Positions 32,493-39,851 of a stretch of DNA of 46,085 nucleotides are shown one piece after another; position 1 is the first letter of the stretch, and each line of letters starts with the position of its first letter. Origin of the DNA: a virus. The notes under the pieces are model-generated. The model ran no database searches. It was not told the DNA's origin and saw only the letters and a list, made by a program, of their open reading frames with translations. A program made the translations under genes and the position numbers. The stretch lies in IMG/VR virus record IMGVR_UViG_3300025889_000012, positions 1 through 46,085 of that record, one strand, 5' to 3'.

Positions 32493-32884
32493 TACGACAC
32501 CACAGGCGTGATGCTCAGGTCGATGTCGCCGGTGGCGAACTCGGCGTTGTCACCGGCAGTCACAGCCTTCGACGCGGCCAGAGCATCCGAGTACAGGAAA
32601 CTGCCTGCCGTCAGATGATCCCAGAACGAGACATGCGAATAGGTTTCCGTGGTGGAAACGCTCGTCCAGGTCACGGCCGCGCTGTTCGACGCGGCCCCCG
32701 CCGACGCGGCACCGAAGCCAACCTGCTTGCGGGTCGTCTCGCCGGCAGCGTTCGCCGTGCCCGCCGTGCCGGGATCCCCGGTGTGGAGCTTCACATAGCA
32801 GGCGGTCGGGGCAGTCCAGTCGTTCGTTCCGCCGAGCGCGTCGATGATCTCGTTCGCGATCGTGGAAGCAAGTCCAGGTGCCAT
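32492..32884 (-). CDS. Tail-fibre-associated protein, 130 aa
   Basis: The opening helix LASTIANEIIDALGG followed by CYVKLHTGDPGTAGTANAA is a pattern frequent in actinophage minor tail or fibre proteins. The rest is beta (WTSVSTTETYSHVSFWDHL, GSFLYSDALAASKAVTAGD). It starts just after the 106-residue protein and ends sharing its last base with the next start. Confidence 0.6.
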   Translation of the reverse strand: MAPGLASTIANEIIDALGGTNDWTAPTACYVKLHTGDPGTAGTANAAGETTRKQVGFGAASAGAASNSAAVTWTSVSTTETYSHVSFWDHLTAGSFLYSDALAASKAVTAGDNAEFATGDIDLSITPVVS

Positions 32885-32893
32885 CCTTCTCTC

Positions 32894-33214
32894 CTAGATT
32901 TTCCGGGCCAACAGGTGCCCGTGGGCTGATCCGCCCGTCGTGGTGATAGACAACGGGCGGCTCACGCCACCCACGAACAATGGGTACTCCTGCTCCGCAT
33001 GAGGAGAGGACACACCACCGTTCGTTGCCACCGGGATGTCCCCGGTAAGCCAGTCCGTCCCGTCCGAGAACGCATAGGTTCCCGCCGCAGACATGACAAC
33101 CGTGTAATTGATGACCGCGTAGCGGTAGCCGGGTGCCGCCGCGATCAGCTCTGTGGTGCCAGCCCCTCCCTGGTCGATCGACACCTGAACCGTCTCACCG
33201 CCCACCGAGCGCAT
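32894..33214 (-). CDS. Fibre-region protein, 106 aa
   Basis: Beta-rich: VQVSIDQGGAGTTELIAAAP, YAVINYTVVMSAAGTYAFSD, then RPLSITTTGGSAHGHLLARK. Similar small domains cap phage tail fibres. It shares one base with the preceding membrane-protein gene. No firm family. Confidence 0.5.
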   Translation of the reverse strand: MRSVGGETVQVSIDQGGAGTTELIAAAPGYRYAVINYTVVMSAAGTYAFSDGTDWLTGDIPVATNGGVSSPHAEQEYPLFVGGVSRPLSITTTGGSAHGHLLARKI

Positions 33215-33399
33215 CAGACGACCCTCAGCACGATGTCGATCACAACAGCAGCCGCGAACCCTGCTGCGGCAGCGCCAACGGCAAGGTTCTTCTTTGCCCT
33301 CTCCTGTTTGGAGGGCATGATCGGAACCGCCCGGTACTTGCCGATCCTGCCGGTGTTCGGGGTGTTCGGCTCAGGCGGCGCTGGGCGCTCGCTGGGCAT
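33214..33399 (-). CDS. Small C-terminally anchored membrane protein, 61 aa
   Basis: Pro-rich N-terminus (PSERPAPPEPNTPNTGR), a Lys-rich helix (PSKQERAKKN), then one hydrophobic segment (LAVGAAAAGFAAAVVIDIVL). It lies between two fibre genes without gap. Could be a phage membrane protein or a small virion component; unknown. Confidence 0.5.
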   Translation of the reverse strand: MPSERPAPPEPNTPNTGRIGKYRAVPIMPSKQERAKKNLAVGAAAAGFAAAVVIDIVLRVV

Positions 33400-33960
33400 C
33401 TAACCCTGCTCCTCTGAAACGACTGTCAACGTCAATGAACTGTCCTCGCTGGTGGCGGTGAGGGTCTGAGATGTGTCCTCGCTGGAAGCGGTCAAGGTGA
33501 GGCTGTCCGCCGACTGCTGTGTCAGAACCAGCGTGTCCTCGTCCTCTTCGGTCAGGTTCAACAGGTAGTAGGTGCCCTGGACGGCGAGAAGACCAGTGCC
33601 GAACGCCTCGAACACGCTGTCCGTTTCGATGGCAAGAGCGACAACATCGTCGTAATCGACGGCAGGGTTGTCGATCACCGAAGCGTTGAACGCGGTGTCC
33701 GTCTCGATCGCGATCTCGACACTGATCGAGTTGACCCCGGTCGATGATCCCATCGTCAGGAGCAGCGGGATCTGGGTGGAGCCGGACGGCAAGGTCAGCG
33801 ACGCCTGGGCGTCCAGGGCCGTGTCCGTCTCCACGGCTATGTCAACCGCGATCTCCTGGCCTACGCCAGTGACAATCCCCGCGAGGAGCAGCGGAAGCTG
33901 CGCCTGCGAGGACTGGAGCGGTGGCTGCGATGCCGTGTACTCCGCAGCAAGGAGAAGCAT
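33400..33960 (-). CDS. Repeat-containing fibre-region protein
   Basis: A 186-residue protein with internal repeats of two kinds: IA[VI]ETD[TS][AV][LF]xA (three copies, AVETDTALDA, AIETDTAFNA, AIETDSVFEA) and a C-terminal series SEDTSQTLTA / SEDSSLTLTV. Very acidic, without cysteine. The first repeat recalls the VxIATD strands of the 17-repeat protein at 30069-31256, which may be related. Confidence 0.55.
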   Translation of the reverse strand: MLLLAAEYTASQPPLQSSQAQLPLLLAGIVTGVGQEIAVDIAVETDTALDAQASLTLPSGSTQIPLLLTMGSSTGVNSISVEIAIETDTAFNASVIDNPAVDYDDVVALAIETDSVFEAFGTGLLAVQGTYYLLNLTEEDEDTLVLTQQSADSLTLTASSEDTSQTLTATSEDSSLTLTVVSEEQG

Positions 33961-34620
33961 CTAGCCAACGCCGAGAAGGGGGAACAGCGATGTGCCCGAG
34001 GCGGGCTTGACGGCGATGGCGGCCTGCGAGTAGAAGTCGCTGTTCAACCACGAATGCGACATGGTGACGCTAGAAGCCCCGGCCTCATACGATGACGCGC
34101 CGATCACACCAGGGTTGTACGATGCGTCGTACACCCCGTACAGATCCGACTGCCCGCCACCGATCGTCCAGGTGTCGTCAACGCCGTCCTCAATCTTGGC
34201 GCACACGTCCAACACCAGCCCGCCCGTCTGCGACGTCAATGCCAGAGACGACGACGTGCCCGTGGACGACGGTGCTTTGAAGTCCGTGTCCTCCTCCGGG
34301 GTGGTGGTGTCCACCCCGGCAAGGTTCACGGCAGCAAGGAAAAAGTTACGCGAACTTGCGTTTGTCCAGGTGATGTTGGCGGTGGTGGCGGTCGGGTTGA
34401 TTGTCCGAAAGATCACGCAAGCCACCCGGAAATCCGGTGTGCCGCTGCCCACGACCTTCGTCATGCTGGATCCGTTCCATGAAACGCTGGCGATGTCACC
34501 GTCCGTATAACGGTTGCCGATCAGCACGTACAGCACGTCGGTGCCGGACGTGACCGTGTGCGACACCGAAGTGGCGGTGTATTGCGACTTGGTGATAGAG
34601 CCGAGAATCGAGACGGCCAT
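33961..34620 (-). CDS. Beta-sandwich surface protein
   Basis: A 219-residue Ser/Thr-rich protein: SHTVTSGTDVLYVLIGNRYT, SVSWNGSSMTKVVGS, VACVIFRTINPTATTANITW, NFFLAAVNLAGVDT, then SSVTMSHSW and SQAAIAVKPASG. The order is that of an immunoglobulin or jelly-roll domain found on phage tail appendages. Resembles the protein at 31266-32045. Confidence 0.55.
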   Translation of the reverse strand: MAVSILGSITKSQYTATSVSHTVTSGTDVLYVLIGNRYTDGDIASVSWNGSSMTKVVGSGTPDFRVACVIFRTINPTATTANITWTNASSRNFFLAAVNLAGVDTTTPEEDTDFKAPSSTGTSSSLALTSQTGGLVLDVCAKIEDGVDDTWTIGGGQSDLYGVYDASYNPGVIGASSYEAGASSVTMSHSWLNSDFYSQAAIAVKPASGTSLFPLLGVG

Positions 34621-34621
34621 G

Positions 34622-35851
34622 TCAGATCCACCCGTAGTGGGCGAACGCGTTGGCGATTCCCTGCGCCACGCTGGTCGTCCCGTAGTTCGGGTTGCGAACA
34701 GCCCACAGCATCGAGTTGTCGTGATAGATCGTGGTCGTCCCGTTGGCTGCCGGATCCCGCGTGTACCCCTGTTTCCAGTCGGTCAGGTTGTCGTAGGTGT
34801 GGAGCGGGATGTTCACGAGGTCCAGCGGCTTGGCTGGCGTCGTCTGCCCGTTCGCGGCAACCCACCCTTCCGCGATGCCGTTGTTGTCGGCCCCGAGACG
34901 CAGACGGATGAGGATGTTGTACCACGTATCGAACGAGATCGGCCCCCACGATCGGTTATTGCCCGACGTTCCGGCAGGACGCAGTTGGCCGTTGGGATAG
35001 ACGGGGCCGCCCCAGCACTGGAACGATAGGTTGCGGCTTGACCCGAGATTGATGCCCCAGCAGTTCCACGTTGCCGTTGCGTTCGCAGAGCCTCCGCTGT
35101 GCAGGTCTTCGATCCACCCCCAGCCGTTGTTCGTTGACAACTGGGATCCCGACGGCACCATGATCGAGAACGAGAACACGGCGTCCGTGCCGACCTGTGT
35201 CTGCTCGTCGTATGTCCAGCCGCCCCACGGCCAACCAGCCCGCCACTGGGCGCGCTCATGGCCCCACAGGTCGCCGCCGTCGAGGTTGATCACACGCAAG
35301 ACACGGCCCACGCCGACGTTGCCTCCAGCATTGACCGCACTCGGAGCCGCAACATTGGTGACGGAGTTCCCGGCGGACAACTGGTATCCGGCCCACTGTG
35401 AGTCGAGCGCGGCCCCGTTGTCGTAGTTCGTCGTGGCGACAGGGAGGCCGGTGTCGGTGTTGGAGATCGTCACGAACGACGACTGGGTCTGGTACACCCG
35501 GCCGTCGGCGGTCACGTCCGCCCGGATCGTGTGCGACCCGTCCGCCACAGCCGACGTGTCCCACGGGTTGCCGTTGCCAGCCGTGGTGCCCTGATAGTCC
35601 CACGGCGCAGCGGCCTCTGTGCGCACCAGGGTGCCGTCCAGGTAGAACGACACGCTCGTGATGCCGGGATAGTTCGGCACGAACACGTACTTCGTTCCCG
35701 ACAGGGATCCAGAGAGCGGCACAGCGTTCGAGTGGTCGGCGTTTGATGACACCATGATCTGCACCTTCTTCGGGTTGAAGTTCGAGTCGTACGACAACGA
35801 CGACCCGATCTGCTCCGAACGAGACTGGTATCTGCCCCTGGACTGGCGCAC
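34622..35851 (-). CDS. Tailspike with Ig-like and polysaccharide-lyase-like domains
   Basis: A 409-residue protein. Residues about 45-130 form a bacterial Ig-like domain (ITSVSFYLDGTLVRTEAAAP, GSHTIRADVTADGRVY). Residues about 140-400 resemble the jelly-roll of polysaccharide lyases (heparin-lyase-like): RVLRVINLDGGDLWGHER, AVFSFSIMVPSG, WGWIEDLHSGGS, LSFQCWGGPVYPNGQ, WYNILIRLRLGADNNGIAEG, TTTIYHDNSMLWAV. It may depolymerise a host surface polysaccharide. Catalytic residues cannot be assigned by eye. It is the largest protein of the fibre block. Confidence 0.6.
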   Translation of the reverse strand: MRQSRGRYQSRSEQIGSSLSYDSNFNPKKVQIMVSSNADHSNAVPLSGSLSGTKYVFVPNYPGITSVSFYLDGTLVRTEAAAPWDYQGTTAGNGNPWDTSAVADGSHTIRADVTADGRVYQTQSSFVTISNTDTGLPVATTNYDNGAALDSQWAGYQLSAGNSVTNVAAPSAVNAGGNVGVGRVLRVINLDGGDLWGHERAQWRAGWPWGGWTYDEQTQVGTDAVFSFSIMVPSGSQLSTNNGWGWIEDLHSGGSANATATWNCWGINLGSSRNLSFQCWGGPVYPNGQLRPAGTSGNNRSWGPISFDTWYNILIRLRLGADNNGIAEGWVAANGQTTPAKPLDLVNIPLHTYDNLTDWKQGYTRDPAANGTTTIYHDNSMLWAVRNPNYGTTSVAQGIANAFAHYGWI

Positions 35852-36252
35852 TACACGTACTTGTGGTAGCTGACCTGGACGGTCGCGGCGTTCGTGATCC
35901 CGATCAGCCGGACGTTCGACAGGTTGTCCAACTCGATCGCGTCACCGCCCGCCAAATAATGACCCTGGGTGGTGGTCGGGTAGGAGGCGCTGCCGTCGCG
36001 TGTCCAACGGATCGCCACAGAGGTCGGCTCCACCGACAGCCAGCAATGCGTCGCACCGGAAGGCACGGTCAGGGTCGTCACGGTGGACGTGGACACGGAC
36101 AGCGCGTACTGTCCGCCCGTCACCGCCGTTGCCACCGCAGGCCCAACATCGACCTGCTGCCACTGTCCCGAACCGGAATCCCTCGACGCGATCACCGTCC
36201 CGTTCGGAACAGCTCCCGTGCCTGAGTTGGTGAACGTCACATTGTCAGCCAC
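35851..36252 (-). CDS. Fibre-region beta protein, 133 aa
   Basis: Starts MADNVTFTNSGTGAVPNGTV; beta strands WQQVDVGPAVATAVTG, TLTVPSGATHCWLSVEPTSVAIRW split by a turn, IELDNLSNVRLIGITN, VQVSYHKYV. A pattern common in small phage decoration or fibre-tip proteins. Shares its stop position with the start of the tailspike gene. Confidence 0.5.
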   Translation of the reverse strand: MADNVTFTNSGTGAVPNGTVIASRDSGSGQWQQVDVGPAVATAVTGGQYALSVSTSTVTTLTVPSGATHCWLSVEPTSVAIRWTRDGSASYPTTTQGHYLAGGDAIELDNLSNVRLIGITNAATVQVSYHKYV

Positions 36253-36260
36253 AGAATCTC

Positions 36261-36776
36261 CTAGACGTAGAAGACCACGACGCTCACGTCGTTCGCGGTC
36301 GGGGCGGTCGTGTCGGAATCGGCATACCCGGTCGTGCAGGCCACCGTGATCCCGTTCGAGAACTGCAACCAGTACGGGAACGCGATATGGCCGGCAGCCG
36401 ACGGTGGCAACTTGAACTTGAAATTGGTCGCGGTTGACCCGACCGTCGTACCGCCAGCCGTGTTGTCATAGAACTTCAGCACCCTGGCGGACGTGGAGGC
36501 GTTGTAGAAGTAGTAGCCCGCCACAGCACCGGCAGACCCCTTCACCTCCTCCTCCGTCTCGTCCAGATCCTCGCTGGAAGAGAACGCCAACAGATCACCG
36601 TACGCGGCCACGATCCTCGGAATCACCGAAAGACCGTTCGTCGTCGCGGTAATCAGATCCCCCACACCGTCCTGCGATATCGCCAGCTTGATGACCTGGG
36701 CATGGCCCCCCGCCCCCGTATCATCGGTCAGGATCGTCGTGCCTGATCCAGCAGTAATCGGAACGCCGTCTGCCAT
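36261..36776 (-). CDS. Fibre-region protein, 171 aa
   Basis: Beta-rich, Thr/Ala/Gly-rich. Begins MADGVPITAGSGTTILTDDT and ends TANDVSVVVFYV, with a central GAVAGYYFYNASTSARVLKF segment typical of head-fibre or tail-appendage domains. No catalytic motif. Confidence 0.5.
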   Translation of the reverse strand: MADGVPITAGSGTTILTDDTGAGGHAQVIKLAISQDGVGDLITATTNGLSVIPRIVAAYGDLLAFSSSEDLDETEEEVKGSAGAVAGYYFYNASTSARVLKFYDNTAGGTTVGSTATNFKFKLPPSAAGHIAFPYWLQFSNGITVACTTGYADSDTTAPTANDVSVVVFYV

Positions 36777-37247
36777 TTACGCTGCCCTCGCCCAGTCAGA
36801 AGTGAAACGAACCGTGATGTTCGACCCGTCAGGGGACACCACGAAATCATGCAACGACATCGGAATCACCGAAGAATCATTTCCCGCCGTCGTATCAGGA
36901 TCGTACGCAACCACGATCTTCGACCAATCATCCCCGGCACCCACAAGATTCCACTCCTGATCCGGCAACCCAAGCTGCACACGATCATTAGAATCATCCG
37001 CCGCAAACGCAGACAGATCACTGTCAGTCAACGTCTTCCGGGCATAGTTCGTGTTCGTCACCTCGGCAGTCGTCCCAGACAACATCGCAGACACCGAATC
37101 CGTGTCCAAAAGCGTTGCGTCAGACTCCAGACCAGACGTTGCCAGGGCAAGAACGATGATCGCGCTGTTCGCCCCGTCATTGTTCTTGACGCGGTAATAG
37201 AACTCGCCCCAGCGGCCCTTGGAGATGTTGAAGATGCTCGCGGCCAT
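36777..37247 (-). CDS. First gene of the late operon, 156-aa virion protein
   Basis: Starts MAASIFNISKGRWGEFYYRV; the rest is beta and acidic (SAIIVLALATSGLESDATLL, VSPDGSNITVRFTSDWARAA). Begins KNNDGANSAI-type patterns often seen in phage structural proteins of the same block. AAAGGG precedes the ATG. It is the most upstream gene of the ~31-kb leftward operon, so the late promoter should lie in the intergenic region to its right. Confidence 0.5.
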   Translation of the reverse strand: MAASIFNISKGRWGEFYYRVKNNDGANSAIIVLALATSGLESDATLLDTDSVSAMLSGTTAEVTNTNYARKTLTDSDLSAFAADDSNDRVQLGLPDQEWNLVGAGDDWSKIVVAYDPDTTAGNDSSVIPMSLHDFVVSPDGSNITVRFTSDWARAA

Positions 37248-37304
37248 CCAGGCCCTTTCTGTGCGTTAGAGAGGCTCTCAGAGCCATACAAGGGGTAAAG
37301 AAGA

Positions 37305-37333
37305 AGGATTCCGGAAAAGACAGGATTCCGGAA
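37305..37333. repeat. Direct repeat with palindromic TTCCGGAA
   Basis: AGGATTCCGGAA occurs at 37305-37316 and 37322-37333, a 17-bp period, each with a palindromic core. Placed next to a TTGACC hexamer upstream of the late operon, it may bind a regulator. Confidence 0.65.
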
Positions 37334-37465
37334 GGTCAATACCAGGCACGCAGCCCTGGCTGATTCGTCTGACGAGGGGTTCTAGTTACGATTCCTCTGT
37401 CGATGCGGGCTGCGCCGGGGTACGGCCCCCGGTATGCCCGCCGGTGCCGCTCTCATTGATGTATT

Positions 37466-37496
37466 GCATGCATGCCTCGTGCATGCCCGTGCATGC
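37466..37496. repeat. Cluster of four GCATGC palindromes
   Basis: GCATGC at 37466, 37470, 37481 and 37491, each followed by C or A/CC. The density is far above chance. Candidate protein-binding, origin or packaging signal. Confidence 0.55.
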
Positions 37497-37576
37497 CTAC
37501 CTGCCTAGCCTGTCCCTCTTTCCCTCTGTCCTACTCTCCTACCTGTGGAGGGTCATAGGGTGGATACCGCCTGGGC

Positions 37577-37612
37577 ACTAGCCCCACGGGTAGTGGGCTA
37601 GTAGTGGGCTAG
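37577..37612. repeat. Inverted repeat and tandem 11-bp repeat
   Basis: TAGTGGGCTAG is repeated in tandem (37591-37601, 37602-37612). ACTAGCCC (37577-37584) pairs with GGGCTAGT (37595-37602) in an 8-bp stem. It overlaps the stop codon of the leftward gene at 37609. Confidence 0.5.
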
Positions 37613-38058
37613 CCAGTCTCGGCCAGCCTCAGCAGGGTACGGCGCTCTTCCGGGGACAGGGCCAGGATATCCTGGGGTAGGGAGGGTGCCTGCTCAGTCC
37701 TATCCTCGGTCGGCTGGACAGGCCTGCCGTACACTCGGGATAGCCATAGCTCGATGCCTCGCAGGGCGATCGAGTCATCCTCAGACAGGGCCAGACTGCG
37801 TAGCCTGTCTGTCAGCGCGTCCGCTTCTGCCTCCAATCTCTGCCCCATCATGGCCCTAACCCCTAGTCGTGCTACCTCTTCCTGCTCTTCTCTTTTCCGT
37901 AGTCGTTCCTTGCGTACCTGTACGGATGTCTCCCTCATCCGGGACAGTCTCTCTTCCCTAGCAGCATCCGTCATACCGTGTACGGGACAGAACTTCTCCC
38001 CAGGCTTCACTCTGGAGCGGCAGGGTTTACCGGCTGAGGTTAGGGCGGAACATGGCAT
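37609..38058 (-). CDS. Zinc-finger protein, candidate small terminase
   Basis: A 149-residue protein. The N-terminus MPCSALTSAGKPCRSRV...FCPVHG has the C-x(n)-C...C-x2-H pattern seen at the start of many actinophage small-terminase-like proteins. A charged helical middle (REERLSRMRETSVQVRKERL) and a C-terminal oligomer-like part follow (LRGIELWLSRVYGRPVQPTE). Direct proof of a terminase role is missing, and terL lies 11 kb away on the same strand. Its start is 3 bases from the -35 of the divergent early promoter. Confidence 0.5.
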   Translation of the reverse strand: MPCSALTSAGKPCRSRVKPGEKFCPVHGMTDAAREERLSRMRETSVQVRKERLRKREEQEEVARLGVRAMMGQRLEAEADALTDRLRSLALSEDDSIALRGIELWLSRVYGRPVQPTEDRTEQAPSLPQDILALSPEERRTLLRLAETG

Positions 38059-38060
38059 AC

Positions 38061-38089
38061 TTGACTCTTTCCGGTAGCGGTGCTACCGT
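38061..38089 (+). promoter_or_regulatory. Early promoter of the small-gene cluster
   Basis: TTGACT (38061-38066), 17-base spacer, TACCGT (38084-38089), starting transcription near 38096. A perfect palindrome fills most of the spacer, which suggests that the promoter is under repressor control. Confidence 0.65.
38072..38088. promoter_or_regulatory. Operator palindrome inside the early promoter
   Basis: CGGTAGC-GGT-GCTACCG, two perfect 7-bp arms, located between the -35 and -10 hexamers. It differs from the GAAAC/TTTC sites near the XRE repressor, so another regulator may bind it. Confidence 0.55.
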
Positions 38090-38118
38090 TCTCTATGACA
38101 CCTACCACGGGAGGGAAC

Positions 38119-38439
38119 ATGTACTACGAATTGAATCAGGATAGCCCGGAACTATTGGAGGCTATGGAGGCCGCTACAGGTTTCCAGTGTGGCGTACTGA
38201 ACACGGGCGGGGGATGCACGGTTCTCGCAATCGACCTCTCGCAGGATGCCCGGTTTCTGGGGCGTCAAGTCTGGCTCACGCGGGAGGCCCAGTGGGTGCT
38301 CGGGTTCTATGACTTCTCAAAGGACGAGCAGGACGAGGGAGTTACCGTGTACCTCATCCCTCGGGATGCGGACGATGCGACGAGTGTCGCTGCTGAAGTT
38401 GCGGGAATTCTGACTCGCCTAGGAACCACCTACCACTAG
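38119..38439 (+). CDS. Early small protein, 106 aa, unknown
   Basis: Begins MYYELNQDSPELLEAMEAAT. ATG 38119 is chosen because CACCTACCA and GGGAGGG lie directly upstream and the promoter start is at about 38096. Mixed alpha/beta: GGGCTVLAIDLSQDARFLG, VWLTREAQWVLGFYDF, VTVYLIPRDADD, final helix. No family recognised. The CCACCTACCA box of the next gene lies in its last codons (TTYH-stop). Confidence 0.65.
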   Translation: MYYELNQDSPELLEAMEAATGFQCGVLNTGGGCTVLAIDLSQDARFLGRQVWLTREAQWVLGFYDFSKDEQDEGVTVYLIPRDADDATSVAAEVAGILTRLGTTYH

Positions 38440-38448
38440 GGAGGGAAC

Positions 38449-38889
38449 ATGCACGAGCCAATCGCATACACCTACAACGCCGATACGCATTGCCCATCAT
38501 GCGCCGAAGAGGCTTTTGGGCGTTCTGAGGATGGAGACATTGCCCCCGATGCAGGCGTCATCGCACCGTGGGATGAGTGCGACCCTGCGACCGGTATCTG
38601 CTGCGGCACTTGCGGATGCGAGATTGTCGAATCCCTGCCGTATACCGTGATCGAGAACACTCCCGGCTATCTGCCCGACGATCCCGACCCTGCCAGGTTC
38701 CATACGTTCCGGGAGGCCGTCCGCTACATGGTCGAGCAGGTGAGAGACTACCGGGATAGCCTGCGAGACTTCGGCGGAGACCCTGAAGGGTGGCTAGACC
38801 GGACTCTCGGGCAGGCATACATGCGAGACGCCGGCCGGAACCACGATTTAGGGCGTTCGTTCGAGGTTGTCGATACGCCGAACCTGTAG
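38449..38889 (+). CDS. Early zinc-binding protein, 146 aa
   Basis: A CPSC pair near residue 15 and a CCGTCGC cluster near residue 52 suggest one zinc site formed of four cysteines. The rest is soluble (FHTFREAVRYMVEQVRDYRD). GGGAGGG lies 4 bases upstream of ATG 38449. Function unknown; early small zinc proteins often bind host regulators. Confidence 0.65.
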   Translation: MHEPIAYTYNADTHCPSCAEEAFGRSEDGDIAPDAGVIAPWDECDPATGICCGTCGCEIVESLPYTVIENTPGYLPDDPDPARFHTFREAVRYMVEQVRDYRDSLRDFGGDPEGWLDRTLGQAYMRDAGRNHDLGRSFEVVDTPNL

Positions 38890-38967
38890 GACGCCCTGCG
38901 ACTCTTCCCGGCTAGTCCGGGGAGGGTCGGAGCGCATCCGCTCCAAACCACCTACCACGAGGGAGGA
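38882..38967 (+). promoter_or_regulatory. Leader cassette 1
   Basis: After the preceding stop: an 11-bp stem (38901-38911 with 38917-38927, two G-U pairs, loop CTAGT), a 6-bp hairpin GGAGCG-CATC-CGCTCC (38929-38944), AAA, the box CCACCTACCA (38948-38957) and SD GGGAGGA. The opening AACCTGTAGGACGCCCT recurs at 39258. Same architecture at 39532 and 40572. Confidence 0.65.
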
Positions 38968-38970
38968 ACC

Positions 38971-39258
38971 ATGCAATACGCGGACGGTACATCCCTAGAC
39001 TTTTCGCAACCCCGGGGACATACCTGTAAGGGTTACGCTCTGTGCCCAGATGGGAAGATTCGGGCTTTTCGGGGCGGAACGGCCGATACATTCTTCTCTG
39101 TCCCTGCGAGGGTTAGCGCGCAGGGAACGACGGTTTCCGGGTTTGTGACGGTAGAGACGAGGGATGGGTATTCCACGCCGACAGGGGATGATCCATTTAT
39201 CGTGCGATTCGTCCCCTACAAGTACGGGAAGAATCACAATCTCGTCTCAGGGTCGTAA
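38971..39258 (+). CDS. Early small protein, 95 aa, unknown
   Basis: Begins MQYADGTSLDFSQPRG; beta-rich with a basic middle (KGYALCPDGKIRAFRGGTA, TVSGFVTVETRDGYSTP, FIVRFVPYKYGKNHN). Start set by the cassette SD GGGAGGA and 3-base spacing. No motif recognised. Confidence 0.6.
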   Translation: MQYADGTSLDFSQPRGHTCKGYALCPDGKIRAFRGGTADTFFSVPARVSAQGTTVSGFVTVETRDGYSTPTGDDPFIVRFVPYKYGKNHNLVSGS

Positions 39259-39299
39259 CCTGTAGTACGCCCTACGACTCCACACCTACCAACGGAGGT
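39258..39299 (+). promoter_or_regulatory. Leader cassette 2 (shortened)
   Basis: Shares the opening ACCTGTAGTACGCCCT with cassette 1, then CACCTACCAA (39283-39292) and SD CGGAGGT. It lacks the GGAGC/GCTCC hairpin and has only a small GTAG/CTAC stem, so it looks like a partial copy. Confidence 0.5.
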
Positions 39300-39307
39300 A
39301 CACCATA

Positions 39308-39520
39308 ATGGGGCTTTATCTACTCAGCGGAGAATGGCATACGTCCGACGGCGTTAGATGGTTCTGCGGACTTCCCGTTTCCGCGCATTCGAGGGATGGC
39401 GCAGTCACCCGAGCGGAGGCTTACGGTTTGATAGTTGACACCGTTCGGGAGACTACTCGAATGCCGCGCATGGACTGGGCATCGGACGAGGCGCGAGAGC
39501 TCGCGGAAATGCTCTCCTAG
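39308..39520 (+). CDS. Early small protein, 70 aa, unknown
   Basis: Begins MGLYLLSGEWHTSDGVRWFC; a C-terminal helix (ASDEARELAEMLS) follows a basic turn. ATG 39308 after GGAGGT. No family recognised. Confidence 0.6.
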   Translation: MGLYLLSGEWHTSDGVRWFCGLPVSAHSRDGAVTRAEAYGLIVDTVRETTRMPRMDWASDEARELAEMLS

Positions 39521-39531
39521 AGGGGCTGTTG

Positions 39532-39590
39532 CGGATGCGGGCTTCGGCCCGCGTCCGGAGCATCCGCTCCAAACCACCTACCAAAGGAGG
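39532..39590 (+). promoter_or_regulatory. Leader cassette 3
   Basis: An 11-bp stem CGGATGCGGGC / GCCCGCGTCCG closed by a TTCG tetraloop (39532-39557), then GGAGC-ATCC-GCTCC (39557-39570), AAA, CCACCTACCA (39574-39583) and SD AAAGGAGG. The stem has a G-U pair at the seventh position from the loop, as in cassette 4. Confidence 0.7.
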
Positions 39591-39596
39591 TATCCA

Positions 39597-39851
39597 GTGC
39601 CCGAGTCAGCATTCAATCCTAGTGTTGGGGATCGAGTCTGCTATTCGGCGCGATTCCTGGCGAGTATCCAGGCATCCGAGTATGCCGACAGGGAAGGTAC
39701 AGTTGTCGCCATCCTGCAATCTCCCGGATCGTCCCCGGATCGTATCCGCGTGGAATGGGATGACGAGCCGGGGGAGCCTACGTCCGCTCTCGCAGTCAAT
39801 CTCGCGCGTCCGAAGTCTTACCGCGCGGTCGATCCCACGGCGGTCAAGTAA
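39597..39851 (+). CDS. Early small beta-barrel-like protein, 84 aa
   Basis: GTG 39597, set by AAAGGAGG 6 bases upstream. The segments VGDRVCYSARFLASIQA, REGTVVAILQSPG, RIRVEWDDEPGE and ALAVNLARP follow a small KOW/SH3-like barrel pattern seen in phage proteins that tune RNA or protein contacts. The exact role is unknown. The stop overlaps the next start (TAATG). Confidence 0.6.
   Translation: MPESAFNPSVGDRVCYSARFLASIQASEYADREGTVVAILQSPGSSPDRIRVEWDDEPGEPTSALAVNLARPKSYRAVDPTAVK

Larger units (their letters stand above)
37248..37608. other. 360-bp intergenic repeat-rich region
   Basis: No convincing gene on either strand. It contains two 12-bp repeats around TTCCGGAA, four GCATGC sites in 31 bp, a CCGGGG/CCCCGG hairpin near 37415, and two tandem 11-bp units before 37613. 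On the minus strand TTGACC (37339-37334) lies directly upstream of the TTCCGGAA repeats, but no -10 is clear. It should hold the late promoter and may hold an origin or packaging site. Confidence 0.6.

Noticed and set aside
31266-37247. Diversity-generating retroelement in the fibre genes
   Set aside because: No reverse transcriptase gene and no template/variable repeat pair were seen.
37286-37339. A standard sigma-70 promoter for the late operon
   Set aside because: TTGACC is present on the minus strand, but the base pairs 16-18 bases downstream (TTCCGG) do not resemble a -10; I therefore record only the repeats.
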